Source: Phycisphaeraceae bacterium
GTDB taxonomy: Bacteria > Planctomycetota > Phycisphaerae > Phycisphaerales > Phycisphaeraceae
Assembly: GCA_028277745.1 (NCBI GenBank)
Contig: JANQFR010000018.1
Location: forward strand, 1 to 64,000
DNA: 64,000 nt
Direction of reading: 5' to 3'
The position numbers were made by a program, and so were the translations under genes. The notes under the pieces were generated by a model, which worked only from the letters and a program-made list of their open reading frames with translations, was not told where the DNA came from and ran no database searches. This document shows positions 48,387 through 60,248 of this stretch, in pieces. Numbering within the stretch: position 1 is the first letter of the stretch; the number at the start of each line of letters is the position of its first letter.

Positions 48387-50123
48387 TCACGGCCGGGTGG
48401 AGGCGATCCACTTCATCAAGGCTGGGCGGGTCATGCAGTTGACGACGTCGCGGCGGGTGGCGCCGGCGCGTCGGGCGTCGAGTACGCCGTAGTGGAGCTG
48501 GTCGAAATCGGCGGGGCTGTGGGCGTCGGTGTTGATGGCGAGCTTGACGCCGGCGTCGAGCGCGGCGCGGGCGTGGGCGTCGCGCAGGTCGAGGCGATAG
48601 CAGTTGGCGTTGATCTCCATGGCGACGCCGCGGTCGGCGGCGGCCTTGAACAACGCGCCCATGTCCGGGTGCAGCCCCTCGCGCCGCAGCACAAGCCGGC
48701 CGGTCGGGTGGCCGAGGATGGTGACGTAGCGGTTGTCGATCGCCTTGAGCAGTCGCTGGGTCGCTTTCTTGGAGTCCTGCGACAGCGCGGCGTGGGGCGA
48801 CGCGACGACGAGGTCGAGCTGTTTCAACAGGCTGTCGGGATAATCGAGCTTGCCGTCCGCGAGGATGTCGACCTCGGAGCCGGCGAGGATGTTGATGGTG
48901 TCTTTCATCTCCTCGGCGGCCTCGCGCACGGCGAGGATGTGCGCTTCGAGCCGCTGGTTGGACAGGCCGTTGGCCTGGGCCTGGCCCTTGGAGTGGTCGG
49001 TGACCGCGAGGGTGTGGAAGCCGCGTTCGGCGGCGAGGGCGGCGAGTTCACGGATCGACAGCTTGCCGTCGCTGGCGGTGGTGTGGGCGTGGAGCTCGGC
49101 CTTGACGTCGCTCAGCTCGATCAGCTTCGGGAGTTTGTGCTTCTCCGCCAGCGCGATCTCGCCGCGGTCTTCACGCAGCTCGGGCGGGACCCAGTCGAGC
49201 CGCAGGGCCTCGTAGATGTCCCGCTCGGTCTTGGCGGCGACCGCCTTGCCGCTGGCCTTGTCGGCGAGCTGGTATTCGTTCAGGGTCAGGCCCATGGTCT
49301 GGGCGCGTTCGCGCATCTTGACGTTGTGCTCCTTGGAGCCGGTGAAGTAGCACAGCGCGGCGCCGTAAGACGACGGATCGACGATGCGCAGGTCCGCCTG
49401 CAAGTGCTCGCTGGTGCGGATGCTGGTCTTGGTGTCGCCCTGGAGGATAACGTCGGCGACGATCTCGAGGTGGACGAACGCGTCGCTGATCGCACCGGCG
49501 TCTTTGGGTGCGGCGGCGACGAGGATGTCGATGTCGCCGATCGTCTCCTTGCCGCGGCGGAGCGAGCCGGCGTAATCGATCTGCTTCACGGCCTTGAGCG
49601 GTTTGAGTTGGGCGACGATCCACTCGGCCAGCGGCAGAGCGACGCCGATGTTGATGCGCTCCTGCGACGCCTCGCGGAAGGCGAGATTTTTGAGCAGGGA
49701 CTCGGCCTTTTTCTGGCCGAAGCCTTTGAGGCGGTTGAGCTCGCCGGACTCGAGCTTGGCCTTGAGTTCGTCGAGGGTCTCGACGCCGCCCTCTTTCCAG
49801 AGCAGGGCCGCGGTCTTGGCGCCGAGGCCGGGCACGTCGAGCATGGCGATCACGCCCGGCGGGACCTGGCCGACCAGCTCCTGGTGATCGGCGATTTCGC
49901 CGGTGTCGAGGTACTCGGCGATCCGGGCGGCGACGCCCGAGCCGATGCCCTCGATGCCGGTCAGCTCGTCCGGCTCGAGGCCGCTGACGTCGTCGGCCAG
50001 GTCGTCGAGCACGCGGGCGGCCTTCTGGTAGGCGAGGACCTTGAAGCGGTTAACGCCCAGGACCTGCGAGACGTCGGCCATCTGCTCGAAGATCGCGGCG
50101 AGTTGTCGGTTCACGTCGGCCAT
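48387..50123 (-). CDS. polX: DNA polymerase X family protein with PHP exonuclease domain
   Basis: 578 aa, standard bacterial PolX. Helix-hairpin-helix DNA-binding motifs (I-E-G-I-G-S-G-V-A near 57, V-P-G-L-G-A-K-T-A near 94), pol beta-like nucleotidyltransferase with G-S-L-R-R-G-K-E-T-I-G-D-I-D-I-L near 187-202, and a C-terminal PHP domain (L-H-A-H-T-T-A-S-D-G near 347, T-D-H-S-K-G, I-N-T-D-A-H). Gap-filling synthesis plus 3'-5' exonuclease in base-excision repair. The N-terminus and the ATG at 50123 agree with the family. Converges on the TPR pair. Confidence 0.94.
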   Translation of the reverse strand: MADVNRQLAAIFEQMADVSQVLGVNRFKVLAYQKAARVLDDLADDVSGLEPDELTGIEGIGSGVAARIAEYLDTGEIADHQELVGQVPPGVIAMLDVPGLGAKTAALLWKEGGVETLDELKAKLESGELNRLKGFGQKKAESLLKNLAFREASQERINIGVALPLAEWIVAQLKPLKAVKQIDYAGSLRRGKETIGDIDILVAAAPKDAGAISDAFVHLEIVADVILQGDTKTSIRTSEHLQADLRIVDPSSYGAALCYFTGSKEHNVKMRERAQTMGLTLNEYQLADKASGKAVAAKTERDIYEALRLDWVPPELREDRGEIALAEKHKLPKLIELSDVKAELHAHTTASDGKLSIRELAALAAERGFHTLAVTDHSKGQAQANGLSNQRLEAHILAVREAAEEMKDTINILAGSEVDILADGKLDYPDSLLKQLDLVVASPHAALSQDSKKATQRLLKAIDNRYVTILGHPTGRLVLRREGLHPDMGALFKAAADRGVAMEINANCYRLDLRDAHARAALDAGVKLAINTDAHSPADFDQLHYGVLDARRAGATRRDVVNCMTRPALMKWIASTRP

Positions 50124-50236
50124 GGCGACCAGCTTAGCCGCGCCGGCCCGGCCGGGGAAGCGGCGTTGCCCATCACGCGGGCGACCTCTACACTTGATTA
50201 TCCCGCTGCCCCGCCGACCCCCTGCAAGGCCCGCCC

Positions 50237-53125
<2,889 letters not shown>

Positions 53126-53130
53126 CGCGA

Positions 53131-53218
53131 CGAAGCCGGTTCTGAGCCCAGCGCAGCGGGGCGAAGACCCGGAGATCCGGACCTTCGGCCGCCTGCGGCG
53201 TCCTCAGGGCCGGCTTCG
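53131..53218. repeat. Family 5 hairpin after gcvP
   Basis: CGAAGCCGG(T)TCTGAG left arm and CTCAGGGCCGGCTTCG right arm with internal GGTCCGGAT-type sequence. Starts 6 bases after the gcvP stop; probable transcript-end hairpin. Confidence 0.8.
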
Positions 53219-53283
53219 TGATGTGACACCTCCCGCATGCGTCGCGTAACATCCGAGGCGATCGCCCGCCCCGGAGCCTTTGC

Positions 53284-54273
53284 ATGGCCTTTTTCCTCTA
53301 CACCGCCGGCCTCGCCCTCTTGCTGGCGCTGGTTTGTCCGCTGGCGGCCGCCCACGCCCGGACGCCCGACCTGCGATCGCTCAAAACGGCGGACGAGCGG
53401 ATCATCTACAAGACCGTCGACGGCGACGAGTTGTATCTGTACGCTTTTTACCCGGAGGACCTGAAGCCGGGCGACCGCCGGCCGGCGATCGTGATGTTTC
53501 ACGGCGGCGGCTGGCGTCAGGGCTCGCCCGCGTCCATGGCGCCTTTCGCCCGCTACTTCGCCGAACGGGGGCTGGTCTGCTTCAGCGCGAGCTACCGGCT
53601 GATCAGCAAAGACAACGGCCTCGACGTGCGCGACTGCGTGACCGACGCCAAGTCGGCGCTGCGCTGGGTCCGCCGGCACGCGGATCGCTACGGCATCGAC
53701 CCGGACCGCATCATCGCCTCGGGCGGTTCGGCCGGGGGGCACCTCGCCGCCGCTGTCGCGATCGTCCCCGGGTTCGACGACGAGGGGGACGACCTGACCG
53801 TCTCGCCGTCGGCCGATGCGCTGGTGCTGTTCAACCCCGCCCTGGTGCTGACGCCCCTCGACGGGCTGCCCGAGTCGTTCAACCGGGAGCAAGCGGGGGA
53901 TGAACGCGTCAAACGCTACGGCGACCCGGCCGCGGTGTCGCCCTACGAGCACATCGCAGCCGGGCAGCCGCCCATGCTGCTGCTCTACGGCACGGAGGAC
54001 TGGTGGTGCGACTCGGCCCGGCGATTTAAAACCGCCTATATCGCCGCCGGCAACGGCTGCACCCTCGAAACGTGGGAAGGCGCCAAGCACGGCTTCTACC
54101 ACTACCGCCGCAACAACCCGCGTTATTTCATCGCGACCTGTGACGCGGCCCATCGCTTCCTGGCTACGCTCGGCTACCTCGACGGCGAGCCCGACACCCG
54201 CGGCTTCCTCGAAGCCCACCTCGGCCCGGGCTTTGACCGATCCCGACGAACCCCCAGCGTCGAAGCTCGTTGA
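53284..54273 (+). CDS. Secreted alpha/beta hydrolase (esterase/lipase, HSL-like)
   Basis: 329 aa. A signal peptide (A-G-L-A-L-L-L-A-L-V-C-P-L-A-A-A-H-A) leads to an alpha/beta hydrolase with oxyanion motif M-F-H-G-G-G-W near residue 75 and nucleophile S149 in G-G-S-A-G-G-H. Probable acid and base are in G-T-E-D-W-W and K-H-G-F-Y. Similar proteins in planctomycete carbohydrate loci are carbohydrate esterases (e.g. feruloyl or acetyl esterases). Substrate not deducible. Stands alone downstream of gcvP. Confidence 0.85.
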   Translation: MAFFLYTAGLALLLALVCPLAAAHARTPDLRSLKTADERIIYKTVDGDELYLYAFYPEDLKPGDRRPAIVMFHGGGWRQGSPASMAPFARYFAERGLVCFSASYRLISKDNGLDVRDCVTDAKSALRWVRRHADRYGIDPDRIIASGGSAGGHLAAAVAIVPGFDDEGDDLTVSPSADALVLFNPALVLTPLDGLPESFNREQAGDERVKRYGDPAAVSPYEHIAAGQPPMLLLYGTEDWWCDSARRFKTAYIAAGNGCTLETWEGAKHGFYHYRRNNPRYFIATCDAAHRFLATLGYLDGEPDTRGFLEAHLGPGFDRSRRTPSVEAR

Positions 54274-54472
54274 TTTTTCATTGATCGGCGTTGCAAGGGC
54301 TATGCGCGGCGCTTGCCTATGCGCCCACGATCAGCCGGCTGGGAAATCCATTAACATCTGTGCGGCGTATTGGGGCAGGTTTCGCACCTCGGTTGATCAC
54401 CCCATGTCTCACACCGCATCCGCCGGCCGGGGATCGAAGAGAGCTAGCGCGTCAACAACGTGCGTTTAAGCC

Positions 54473-55048
54473 ATGAATATCTTTTACAAGTTCGGGGTCT
54501 ATCTCGGCATGCTGCCGGTCGCCGCGATGATCGCGGGGCTGTACGGCGCGGCGCATGACCAGATCAGCTACACCGTTTCCCCCGAATACTTCACCAGGTT
54601 CAAATTCATCCAGTTCGACCTCCCCTGGGCCTATGACAACCCCCGGCTGGGCGCCGCCTATGTCGGCTTCCTGGCGACGTGGTGGATGGGGGTCTTCGTT
54701 GCCATCCCCCTCGGCCTGTTTGGCTTCATGTTCCGCAAACCCCGTCAGATGGCGGCGAACCTGGCCGGGTCATTGCTGGCCGCGGTCATGGTTGCCTTGC
54801 TCACCGGGCTCATCGGGCTGGCGTACGGCTATCAGCAGGTCACTGAACAAACCATCACGGCTTACCGACAATGGATCCCCTCAACCGTTACCGACCCCGT
54901 CCAATTCATGCGCGTCGGCGTCATGCACGACGCCAGCTACCTGGGCGGGCTGACGGGGCTCATCGCAGGGATCACCTACTTGATTCTTGCCAAATGGCGC
55001 GCCGTCCGGCTCTCGAAACGACGCGATGCGTCATGTGCGATACATTGA
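54473..55048 (+). CDS. Four-helix membrane protein of unknown function
   Basis: 191 aa beginning M-N-I-F-Y-K-F-G-V-Y-L. Four hydrophobic helices (about 6-27, 62-86, 94-122, 152-173), with a periplasmic-looking loop (28-60, Y-T-V-S-P-E-Y-F-T-R-F-K-F) between the first two. The C-terminus is basic. No motif recognised. It lies 52 bases before the MFS exporter gene and may be cotranscribed. The 199-base gap upstream has no clear feature. Confidence 0.65.
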   Translation: MNIFYKFGVYLGMLPVAAMIAGLYGAAHDQISYTVSPEYFTRFKFIQFDLPWAYDNPRLGAAYVGFLATWWMGVFVAIPLGLFGFMFRKPRQMAANLAGSLLAAVMVALLTGLIGLAYGYQQVTEQTITAYRQWIPSTVTDPVQFMRVGVMHDASYLGGLTGLIAGITYLILAKWRAVRLSKRRDASCAIH

Positions 55049-55100
55049 CTGTCATCACTGACGTCAACATGTCCTGAATCACAAGCCCGGGTCTTCCTCG

Positions 55101-56516
55101 ATGCAACATGCAGACCAACAACCGGGCACGGCCGATCCCGCCACGCCTCGAGCCGACCCATTCGGCCCGCGCAAATGGTGGATCGTCGCGGCCATGGGCG
55201 GCGTGCTCGGGCTCGTGCTGCTCGACGAGACGGTCGTGGGCGTCGCGCTGCCGACGATCCGGGAAGAGCTCGGGCTTTCCGAGATCGGCTCGCACTGGGT
55301 GGTGAACGCTTACCTGCTCGTGTTCGCCTGCCTCGCGGCGGCGGCGGGGAAGCTGGGCGACCTCATCGGGCTGCGCGCGCTGTTCTCGATCGGTGTGACC
55401 GTCTTCGGCGGCGCGTCGCTGCTGTGCGGCTTCGCGGAGAACGGCGCGTGGCTGATCGCCGCCCGCAGCCTCCAGGGCGTCGGCGCCGCCGCCATCTTCC
55501 CCTGCTCGATCTCCATGGTCGCCGTCGCCTTCCCCGAACGCCAGCACGGCATGGCCCTCGGGCTCGTCGGCGGCATCGGCACCACCTTCCTCGCCCTGGG
55601 CCCGCTCGTCGGCGGGTTCTTCACCCAGGTGGTCGACTGGCGCTGGATCTTCTGGATCAACCCGGCGCTGGCCCTGATCATCGGCGTGGTCGTGGCCGCC
55701 GCGTGGGCCAACCCGAAGCACGGCGGGCCTCGGCCGCGGATCGACTTGGCCGGGCTCGTGCTGCTGATCGTGGGGCTGGCGCTGCTGGTCTTCGGGCTGA
55801 TGCAGGCGGCGGACTGGGGCTGGGCGACGCCGATGGTGTGGGGGGCGGTGGCGGCGGGCGCCGCGGCGCTGGGCGCGTTCGTGTGGACCGAGCTCGCCGT
55901 CAAGGCCCCGTTGATCGAGGTCGACCTGTTCCGCAACCTCACCTTCACCAGCGGCAACCTGCTCGTGTTTCTCGCCCAGTTCACCAAGATCACGGTCATC
56001 ATCTTCGGCGCGTTGTATTTCCAGAACGTGCTGGGGATGAGCCCGCTGTGGGCCGGCGCCGCCCTGCTGCCGTCGGTGGTCCCCACGCCGTTCTCCGCGG
56101 TGATCGCCGGCCGGGCGGCGGACCGGGCGGGGCTGCGGCGGCCGGCCCTGGGCGGGTTGGCCGCCGCGACCGTCGCCCTCGCCTGGCTGGGCGTCGCGGT
56201 GACGCTGGGCCACTACGCGTGGTTCGTGCCGGCCCTGCTGCTGTGGGGCGGGGCCATGGGGTTCGTGTTCGCCCCCGCCCGACGTGCGGTGATGGCGTCC
56301 GTGCCCCTGGAAAAACGCGGGCAGTCCGGCGGGATCAACATGACCGCCCAGCTCATGGGCGGCACGATCGGCATGGCCGTGTGCAGCACCCTCCTCATCA
56401 TGACCGGCGACTACCGCCTCGTCTTCTTTGTGACCGCGGGCCTGTCGGCCGTGGTGTGGGTGACCGGCTGGTTCAGCTTCCAGCAAACGCCCGACGCGGC
56501 TTCACCGAGTGAATAG
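55101..56516 (+). CDS. MFS transporter, DHA2 (EmrB/QacA) type
   Basis: 471 aa with about 14 transmembrane helices. TM1 carries the DHA2 motif L-D-E-T-V-V-G-V-A-L-P-T-I, then L-G-D-L-I-G-L-R (motif A-like) and G-x-G-A-A-A-I-F-P (motif C-like region). Probable proton-driven exporter of drugs or amphipathic compounds; substrate unknown. The N-terminal 24 residues are cytoplasmic. No membrane-fusion partner gene (EmrA) next to it. Confidence 0.9.
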   Translation: MQHADQQPGTADPATPRADPFGPRKWWIVAAMGGVLGLVLLDETVVGVALPTIREELGLSEIGSHWVVNAYLLVFACLAAAAGKLGDLIGLRALFSIGVTVFGGASLLCGFAENGAWLIAARSLQGVGAAAIFPCSISMVAVAFPERQHGMALGLVGGIGTTFLALGPLVGGFFTQVVDWRWIFWINPALALIIGVVVAAAWANPKHGGPRPRIDLAGLVLLIVGLALLVFGLMQAADWGWATPMVWGAVAAGAAALGAFVWTELAVKAPLIEVDLFRNLTFTSGNLLVFLAQFTKITVIIFGALYFQNVLGMSPLWAGAALLPSVVPTPFSAVIAGRAADRAGLRRPALGGLAAATVALAWLGVAVTLGHYAWFVPALLLWGGAMGFVFAPARRAVMASVPLEKRGQSGGINMTAQLMGGTIGMAVCSTLLIMTGDYRLVFFVTAGLSAVVWVTGWFSFQQTPDAASPSE

Positions 56517-56550
56517 AACATTTCTACTTCATCTGTATCGCTTGATCCTC

Positions 56551-56578
56551 ATTTAGCCGCGGGGCAAGCCCCGCGTTC
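56551..56578. repeat. Family 7 repeat, copy b
   Basis: ATTTAGCCGCGGGGCAAGCC then CCGCGTT; perfect GCGGGGC-AAG-CCCCGC hairpin touching the stop codon of the methyltransferase gene (56577). Between converging genes, so it may terminate both. Confidence 0.75.
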
Positions 56579-57308
56579 ACCCGTCCTTGACCGCCCCGAA
56601 CGCCGCGAAGCAGGAGCTCTTGTGCAGCAGCTCCACGTGCCTGAACCCCACCTTCCGCAGAAGCTCGAGCTGGTACGTGACCGGCCGGGGCGAGTCTTCT
56701 TTGTCGATGTAAGCGAAGACCTGCTCCCGGTACGCTTCGCCGCCGACGGCGGTGAGGTGCTCGCCGTAACGGTCCCACATCATCGTGTGGGCGGCGTCGG
56801 TCTCGTGCGACACGAGGTCGGTGATCCAGACCCCCCCGCCCGGCCGGAGGATGCGGTGGAGCTTCTCGAACGCCGCGGCCCAGTCCGCGTCGTCGCGCAA
56901 GTGGTGCAGCACCGCCGCCGCCAGCACCACGTCGTACGCCTCGGGCTCCAGCTCCGCGTGACGGAAGTCGCTCTCGATCAGATGGACCTCGCCCCCGCTC
57001 ACCTCCGCCAGCCGCTCGGCGGCGCGTAACAGCATCGGCCGGCTCAGGTCCAGCAGGTCGGCCGTGAAGTCGTGGCCCAGCGCCTGCCGGAGCTTGAGCG
57101 TGTTGTTGCCCGCCCCGCAGCCGATGTCCAGCACCCGCGCAATCGGCGCCTTGGCGCCCGCCGCCGCCCGCGTGATGAGTTCCATCGCCAGCGGCGCATC
57201 CACCGCCGCCGCCTGCCCGGTCTCGAGTTGGGCGAACCGCTCCACGTCCTTGTCGAACCGCTCGCGGATCTCGTCGACCGTGGATTTGCGATGCAGCGGC
57301 GTGGGCAT
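56577..57308 (-). CDS. Class I SAM-dependent methyltransferase
   Basis: 243 aa. SAM motif I V-L-D-I-G-C-G-A-G-N-N-T near residues 61-72, the acidic loop D-L-L-D-L-S, motif post-I H-L-I-E-S-D-F-R-H-A and V-V-L-A-A-A-V-L-H-H-L-R-D near 130. A small-molecule methyltransferase; acceptor unknown. First member of a run of minus-strand genes extending to 63.1 kb, but separated from the next by 75 bases. Confidence 0.88.
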   Translation of the reverse strand: MPTPLHRKSTVDEIRERFDKDVERFAQLETGQAAAVDAPLAMELITRAAAGAKAPIARVLDIGCGAGNNTLKLRQALGHDFTADLLDLSRPMLLRAAERLAEVSGGEVHLIESDFRHAELEPEAYDVVLAAAVLHHLRDDADWAAAFEKLHRILRPGGGVWITDLVSHETDAAHTMMWDRYGEHLTAVGGEAYREQVFAYIDKEDSPRPVTYQLELLRKVGFRHVELLHKSSCFAAFGAVKDG

Positions 57309-57383
57309 AACGGCTCCGTGTGTGCCGTTCGTCTGTGCTTAAGACGAACGATCCTCAAAACATTTTATGCATCGTCGCCGCCC

Positions 57384-57734
57384 TCACACCGCCACGCCCG
57401 CCCGCCGCAGGATCAGCATCATGACCCCGTAAAACACAAACATCACCAGCGTCGCCAGCAGCAGGCTCGGCACAAACGCCAGCCGCTTCAACAGCAGTGG
57501 CAAGGCGATGAAAAAACTCAACGACGGCAGCACCAGCCAGAAGATGCTCCACGACAGGTCCGACACCTTCGCCGCGTCGCGCGTGTCGGCGTACAGCCAG
57601 ATCATCGCCAGGTACGACACCAGCGGCAGCGACGCGAGCAACCCGCCGATCAGCGAGTAGCGCTTCGACACCTCCGACACGATCACGATCAACGCCGCCG
57701 AGATCACGAGCTTGATCAGGTAATGATGCCACAT
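57384..57734 (-). CDS. DUF3147 family membrane protein
   Basis: 116 aa from the ATG at 57734 (GGGAG 8 bases before), matching the roughly 110-residue DUF3147 proteins. Four hydrophobic helices with K-L-V-I-S-A-A-L-I-V-I-V-S-E-V-S-K-R, L-L-A-S-L-P-L-V-S-Y-L-A and D-L-S-W-S-I-F-W-L-V-L-P-S-L. Family function unknown. Begins 15 bases after the upstream lipoprotein gene ends, so probably cotranscribed. Confidence 0.8.
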   Translation of the reverse strand: MWHHYLIKLVISAALIVIVSEVSKRYSLIGGLLASLPLVSYLAMIWLYADTRDAAKVSDLSWSIFWLVLPSLSFFIALPLLLKRLAFVPSLLLATLVMFVFYGVMMLILRRAGVAV

Positions 57735-57748
57735 GGCGATCTCCCAGG

Positions 57749-58201
57749 CTACGTCTCGAAACACTTGAGAAGCAGAACATACTCGCCGGTTTTCTCCTGG
57801 CCGATGATAACCCGCAAGTATTTGCCCGGGCCGACCGATGATTCAGCCTCCTCAACATTCGAAAGACCGTCGAGGGTCCACCAGGACTTGTCGAGCGTAA
57901 GGACCGGCCGAGCGCCTTGCATCCTTTGGCCTATGACGCCGCTGTTCATCTTGAGGAAATCATCTAACTCCTGAGATTGAAGCCGAATCTTCAGGTACCA
58001 GACGTCGTCGAGGCCAACGGATCGGACAAAGCCCAGGGGCGTGATCCCCTGGGCCGGGAGTTGGAGCTTCGACTCCGTCTCGAATTCGGCCAGATGCGCC
58101 GGCTTCACGTTCGTGGTCGAAAGGCTCTTGCCGTACTGGTTCGACACCTCAATGCACGAACAAAGAAAGACCAGCGCCGAGATGCAGCAGGTACGCGTCA
58201 T
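57749..58201 (-). CDS. Small lipoprotein of unknown function
   Basis: 150 aa. Signal with lipobox L-V-F-L-C-S-C (Cys16 lipidated). The body is beta-rich (L-Q-L-P-A-Q-G-I-T-P-L-G-F-V, W-Y-L-K-I-R-L-Q-S, Y-L-R-V-I-I-G-Q-E). No family recognised. Base composition is visibly more AT-rich than the window average. A TTGACA on the minus strand at 58279-58274 could be its -35, with a weak -10. Confidence 0.6.
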   Translation of the reverse strand: MTRTCCISALVFLCSCIEVSNQYGKSLSTTNVKPAHLAEFETESKLQLPAQGITPLGFVRSVGLDDVWYLKIRLQSQELDDFLKMNSGVIGQRMQGARPVLTLDKSWWTLDGLSNVEEAESSVGPGKYLRVIIGQEKTGEYVLLLKCFET

Positions 58202-58299
58202 GGTGGAAAACCCACTTTAATCCACTCATCCATGAACGGATAATCCGATTAAATTCTGATCGCAGTCGTCTTTTGTCAACCGCCGCCACGATCTTCATG

Positions 58300-58326
58300 T
58301 TTAGCGGCGGGGCTTGCCCCGCGTTC
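58300..58326. repeat. Family 7 repeat, copy c
   Basis: TTTAGCGGCGGGGCTTGCCC then CGCGTT, the inverted loop version of copies a and b. Confidence 0.75.
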
Positions 58327-58358
58327 CCTGAACTCCGCCCGGCCAACACGTATACGGC

Positions 58359-58386
58359 CGTTTAGCGCCGGCCCCAAGGGCCGGGC
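58359..58386. repeat. Family 3 repeat, copy d
   Basis: CGTTTAGCGCCGGCCCCAAG then GGCCGGGC; loop differs by two bases from the other copies. In the 253-base gap 58202-58454 that otherwise holds only a family 7 copy. Confidence 0.75.
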
Positions 58387-58454
58387 TGTCGCTCAACCGT
58401 ATGAGGCGATACAGGCAATTCAAGTCTAAATACGCTTAAGAGAACAAGACGGCG

Positions 58455-58910
58455 TCAAATGCCAATGACAAAGATCACCAGCGAAGCGGCGGCCAGGTTC
58501 GCCAAGGGCGCCGCCAGACAGGCCAGAACCAGCAACCACCGTCGACGGGGTGAGGCCCGCTGCAAGCGCGCACGCAACCGCACCCAGATTGCGAGACAGA
58601 CCGCCCCTAAAACCACTCCGGCGGCCAAGGCCAGATGGATCCGGTAGACCCCTGGGCCGTTGCCCCATTCCAGGACATAGGCGATGATCATCACCACCCA
58701 AAGAAGCAGCGAAAAGCCCAGCCCGGCGGAAATCACGGACGCCCCGGCGATCGTGGCCAACCCCGCCGATTCCCGCGGCGCCAATTGCAGCCGTAAGCCC
58801 AGCCCGCACTCGGGACACGCCTCGCCGGCCGTGTCGCACAGGTCGTAACCACAGGCGGGGCAGGGCTCGTGACGATTCTTCAGGAATGTGGCGATCGGCG
58901 ATTCGTTCAA
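58455..58910 (-). CDS. Zinc-ribbon transmembrane protein of the planctomycete C-P-x-C-G-Y-D-L type
   Basis: 151 aa from a TTG at 58910; no ATG or GTG is available upstream. Zinc ribbon C17-P-A-C20-G-Y-D-L...C32-P-E-C35-G, then three hydrophobic helices (about 50-78, 88-110, 122-150). This short ribbon-plus-TM arrangement is frequent in Phycisphaerae and other planctomycetes. Role unknown. Confidence 0.7.
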   Translation of the reverse strand: MNESPIATFLKNRHEPCPACGYDLCDTAGEACPECGLGLRLQLAPRESAGLATIAGASVISAGLGFSLLLWVVMIIAYVLEWGNGPGVYRIHLALAAGVVLGAVCLAIWVRLRARLQRASPRRRWLLVLACLAAPLANLAAASLVIFVIGI

Positions 58911-58998
58911 TGTGGTGCCGCCTGACGTTAACCCACCCGGCCGGCGGGATGGCCGTCATCTTTCAGATTGGACGCCGCCGGTCAAGCCCCGCGTTTGG

Positions 58999-59517
58999 TC
59001 AGACGACCTGGGATGATTTGAGCACACGTTGAATCTCGTCCGCTTCCGCCTGTTTCCGCACGACGATCGTCGCCCGGCCAATGGGTTCGAATGCTTCCTC
59101 GGCCAGGAGTGAGACGCCTGTCGCAAACGCCGCCGGGGTCAATGTCCCGTAGCCGGTCGCCAACGCGGCGACCGCGACGCGCGTGCCGCCCGCTTCGGCC
59201 GCGGCGCGCATCGCCTTGCGGAGGACCGAGCCGACCACCTCGGGCGACGACTGGTAGAAGCCGTCGACCGCGACGGCGTGAATAATCGCTCGGTAAGGCG
59301 TGCCGCTGGGCCGTGTGACCACCACCGAGCCCCGGTCAAGGTGACGGCGGCCCACGGACCGCAGATGCCGCTCAAGCTCCCTTTGCAGGCCGTCGCCGTA
59401 ACGCAGAAGCAACGCCCCGCCCACCCCGCCGGACAACGTGAGAAACGGGTTGGCGGAACAGATCAGAACCTCCGCCGGTTCGTCAAGAATGTCACCGTGC
59501 AGGACAAACCATTGCAT
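58999..59517 (-). CDS. Macro domain protein
   Basis: 172 aa from the ATG at 59517, preceded by GAGG; an ATG at 59571 would add 18 residues. A compact macro domain: L-I-C-S-A-N-P-F-L-T-L-S-G-G-V-G-G-A-L near residues 18-36, V-V-V-T-R-P-S-G near 66, and the C-terminal V-A-A-L-A-T-G-Y-G-T-L loop near 118. These bind ADP-ribose and some remove it from protein or nucleic acid. Here it is a single-domain gene among unknown small genes, possibly a reversal factor for a nearby unrecognised modifier. Confidence 0.82.
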   Translation of the reverse strand: MQWFVLHGDILDEPAEVLICSANPFLTLSGGVGGALLLRYGDGLQRELERHLRSVGRRHLDRGSVVVTRPSGTPYRAIIHAVAVDGFYQSSPEVVGSVLRKAMRAAAEAGGTRVAVAALATGYGTLTPAAFATGVSLLAEEAFEPIGRATIVVRKQAEADEIQRVLKSSQVV

Positions 59518-59584
59518 CGTCGCCTCACGCCAACCGGCCAATCGATTATCGTTCGCGGACATCCTAATCAACTACAACGGATAG

Positions 59585-60148
59585 CTATCCGTCGTTCGCC
59601 CTTCCATCCAGGAACCACACGCTCGGAACGCCATGCTCGGTCTGAGCGACGATTTCAGGCGCAATCGACTCGACCGACGGCTGCGGGTCGCCCATCGCAG
59701 ACCTCAGTTGGGCGATGCACGCGTCTTGTGTGGCGTTGGCGAGGAACAAATCAAATACATCGTCTCGCGAACCCGCGCAAAGAGCCAGCTCCGAGGAGTG
59801 CAGCGCCGAAGCGATGGCACGGAACGCGGCGAGGTGCACTTCCCGGAGCGGTTGGATGCTCAAGAAACCCCGCCAGCGCCCACCGGTGGTGATCTTCGCC
59901 GCGGCGGGGGTCACGGTCAGGTAAAGCGAGCCGGGCCCGTTGTATCTGCGCATGTGCGGCAGGCGCGGCACAACCGGCTCAGCCTCCCAACGATCGTCTG
60001 TTTCGGGGCTGTCGGGATCAACACGCCGCCAATAATCGCGGACCGCAAACGCCTCGGGCAACGTGCGATTCAGGCGAGCGATCGTCTCCGCCGCGTCATC
60101 GAAGCGGGCCAGGTCATGACTGAGAAAAACGTCGGTGCGTGTGCCCAT
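59585..60148 (-). CDS. Hypothetical protein in low-GC run
   Basis: 187 aa from the ATG at 60148 (AGGA nearby). M-G-T-R-T-D-V-F-L-S-H-D-L-A-R-F at the N-terminus, a central Y-N-G-P-G-S-L-Y-L-T-V-T-P and C-terminal G-V-P-S-V-W-F-L-D-G. Mixed alpha/beta, no signal or TM, no family recognised. Located between the macro-domain gene and a DUF1877-like gene. Confidence 0.55.
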   Translation of the reverse strand: MGTRTDVFLSHDLARFDDAAETIARLNRTLPEAFAVRDYWRRVDPDSPETDDRWEAEPVVPRLPHMRRYNGPGSLYLTVTPAAAKITTGGRWRGFLSIQPLREVHLAAFRAIASALHSSELALCAGSRDDVFDLFLANATQDACIAQLRSAMGDPQPSVESIAPEIVAQTEHGVPSVWFLDGRANDG

Positions 60149-60248
60149 GGTCCTGACCGATAACAACCCATCTGCTCGCAACCCGTCGGGCGTCCTACCG
60201 ACAACGCCATGATCCCTCGCCGGTATCGTAACTCAACCCTGGCCGCGA

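Noticed and set aside
50124-50236. Glycine riboswitch upstream of gcvP
   Set aside because: The 113-base leader lacks the conserved aptamer pattern and is too short for the usual tandem form.
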